Shown: positions 21,903 to 23,154 of the stretch, piece by piece
Layout of the letters: each line of letters begins with the position of its first letter
Position numbering within the stretch: the first letter of the stretch is position 1
Origin: DATJSJ01 sp035504175
Lineage (GTDB): Bacteria > Pseudomonadota > Alphaproteobacteria > Acetobacterales > Acetobacteraceae
Direction: 5' to 3'
Assembly (NCBI GenBank): GCA_035504175.1
Contig: DATJSJ010000205.1
Location: forward strand, 1 to 23,154
DNA length: 23,154 bases
The notes under the pieces: model-generated
The model's database searches: none
What the model saw: the letters and a program-made list of their open reading frames with translations, nothing else
What the model was told of the DNA's origin: nothing
Made by a program: the position numbers and the translations under genes

Positions 21903-23144
21903 ATGCCAACCCGTCGGTCCCTGCTGCGTGGCGGCGCCGGCCTTGCGGCGCTCGCGACGGCCACCGCTGCCGTCAATCGCGCCGGCGCCGCCGAGCGTCA
22001 CGGACACGCCGAGCGCGGCCACGGCCATGCCCCGGCGGCGGCCGCGCCCGAACCGGTCGGCAGCCCGGCGACCACGCCGCTCGGCCCGGTCAACACCGTC
22101 GCCAGATGGGCGTACATCATCGATTTCACGACGGGCGCCACGCTGCTCGAAAAGGACGCGGACGTGGAGATGCCGCCCTCGTCGATGACCAAGCTGATGA
22201 CGGCATACATCGTCTACAGCGAGCTCAAGGCCGGTCGGCTCCGCCTGGATCAGGAACTCCCCGTCAGCGAGCAGGCCTGGCGCATGGGCGGCTCGAAGAT
22301 GTTCGTGCCGATGGGCGGCTCGGTGAAGGTCGAGGATCTGATCCGCGGCATGATCGTGCAGTCCGGCAACGACGCCTGCATCGTGCTCGCCGAGGGCATC
22401 GCCGGCTCGGAGCAGCAATTCGTCGCGCGCATGAACGCCGAGGCCAAGAAACTCGGCCTGACGCACAGCCATTTCATGAATTGCACCGGGTGGCCGGACG
22501 CCAACCACTACATGTCCTGCCGCGACATCGCGACGCTGGCGGCGGCGATCATCCGCAACTTCCCGCAATACTACCACTACGATTCGGAGAAGAGCTTCAC
22601 CTACGACAACATCAAGCAATGGAATCGCAATCCGCTGGTGCAGAAGGGCCTCGCCGACGGGCTCAAGACCGGCCACACCGACGCCGGCGGCTTCGGGCTC
22701 TGCGCCAGCGCGCAGCGCGGCAATCGCCGCATCATCGAAGTGCTGAACGGCATGGATTCGATGCACGAGCGTGCCTCCGAGAGCGAGCGGCTGCTCGAAT
22801 GGTCCTTCGCCAATTTCGAGGACGTGACGCTGTTCACCGCCGCCGACACGGTCGACAATGCCCGCGTCTGGCTGGGCGACCGCCCGACCGTGCCGCTGGT
22901 GAGTGGCCGCGACATTACCCTCACCATGCCGCGCAACTGGCGCAACACGGCGCATATCGCCGTCGACTACCAGGCGCCGATTCCGGCGCCGGTCAGCCGT
23001 GGCCAGGTGCTGGGCAAACTCATCGTCTCGGGACAGGGCGTGCCGGCGATGGACGTGCCGCTGCTCGCCGGCGCCGACGTGCCGCGCATGAGCCTGCCTG
23101 GCCGCGCGTTGGCGGTGCTGTCGCATTACGTCACCGGCGGCTGA
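21903..23144 (+). CDS. Serine-type D-alanyl-D-alanine carboxypeptidase (PBP5/DacC-like)
   Basis: Encodes 413 residues from the ATG at 21903, with GGAGGG at 21890-21895 spaced 7 bases. An in-frame ATG at 21867 would overlap rlpA and put 12 acidic residues before the signal peptide, so it is rejected. MPTRRSLLRGGAGLAALATA is a Tat-like signal. The active-site motifs are complete: SxxK as Ser94-Met-Thr-Lys97 in PPSSMTKLMT, SGN at 154-156 and KTG at 255-257 in DGLKTGHTD. The PBP5 C-terminal beta domain follows from about residue 295 (VTLFTAADTVDNARVWLG). It trims the terminal D-Ala from peptidoglycan pentapeptides. There is no obvious C-terminal amphipathic anchor beyond RALAVLSHYVTGG. The segment after the signal (about 31-52) carries four histidines. 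It is the third gene of the cell-wall operon. Confidence 0.93.
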   Translation: MPTRRSLLRGGAGLAALATATAAVNRAGAAERHGHAERGHGHAPAAAAPEPVGSPATTPLGPVNTVARWAYIIDFTTGATLLEKDADVEMPPSSMTKLMTAYIVYSELKAGRLRLDQELPVSEQAWRMGGSKMFVPMGGSVKVEDLIRGMIVQSGNDACIVLAEGIAGSEQQFVARMNAEAKKLGLTHSHFMNCTGWPDANHYMSCRDIATLAAAIIRNFPQYYHYDSEKSFTYDNIKQWNRNPLVQKGLADGLKTGHTDAGGFGLCASAQRGNRRIIEVLNGMDSMHERASESERLLEWSFANFEDVTLFTAADTVDNARVWLGDRPTVPLVSGRDITLTMPRNWRNTAHIAVDYQAPIPAPVSRGQVLGKLIVSGQGVPAMDVPLLAGADVPRMSLPGRALAVLSHYVTGG

Positions 23145-23154
23145 GCGGTTCGGG

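Noticed and set aside
21876..23126. A 416-codon minus-strand open frame opposite the carboxypeptidase
   Set aside because: Antisense shadow, Arg/His/Val-rich, no domain or start signal.
1..23154. CRISPR array, insertion sequence, prophage or toxin-antitoxin pair
   Set aside because: No regularly spaced repeats, transposase, integrase, phage or paired small-toxin genes were found on either strand.

Overview
The window is GC-rich bacterial DNA with long antisense open frames, Tat-type signal peptides, class II fumarase, an acetoin dehydrogenase operon and an MltB/RlpA/DacC-type cell-wall cluster. Together these suggest an alphaproteobacterium, most likely Rhodospirillales and plausibly Acetobacteraceae. 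That placement is inferred from gene content and style; no marker gene in the window proves it. I find 17 protein-coding genes (one truncated at the left edge), one tRNA-Ser(UGA) and several well-formed inverted repeats. I see no insertion sequence, prophage, CRISPR array or rRNA.

Layout. 1-163: the last codons of an ABC transporter ATPase. 308-3004: fumC, then a fused ThrE-type amino acid exporter gene that follows in the same reading frame. 3322-4356: a DUF4331 protein. 4545-6830 (minus): a soluble GAF-PAS-GGDEF-EAL cyclic-di-GMP protein, divergent from acoABC (7141-10253), the E1 alpha, E1 beta and lipoyl/hydrolase-type E2 subunits of an acetoin dehydrogenase. 10323-11150 (minus): an Asp-nucleophile alpha/beta hydrolase. 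11260-14862 (minus): a sugar-type ABC importer operon (binding protein, double ATPase, permease), with a tandem triple hairpin just downstream. 15180-15821: a DJ-1/PfpI protein, divergent from that operon. 15822-16482: gene-free, then tRNA-Ser (minus). 16739-17749: an LpxR-type lipid A 3'-O-deacylase. 17997-18218: a dense block of inverted repeats, overlapping the stop codon of an unknown lipoprotein gene (18216-18791, minus). 19199-19903: a secreted protein of unknown function with an internal duplication. 20007-23144: a tightly packed cell-wall operon (MltB-like lytic transglycosylase, RlpA-like lipoprotein with SPOR domain, D,D-carboxypeptidase).

How it fits together. Central carbon metabolism (fumarase; acetoin cleavage to acetyl-CoA and acetaldehyde) and uptake or export (ThrE, sugar ABC) fill the left two thirds. 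Envelope functions (lipid A trimming, lipoprotein, septal murein hydrolases, carboxypeptidase) fill the right third. Most genes are ordinary housekeeping or metabolic genes. The least explained structure is the palindromic block at 17997-18218, whose moderate-GC core differs from its surroundings. I found no convincing new defence or mobile system here.
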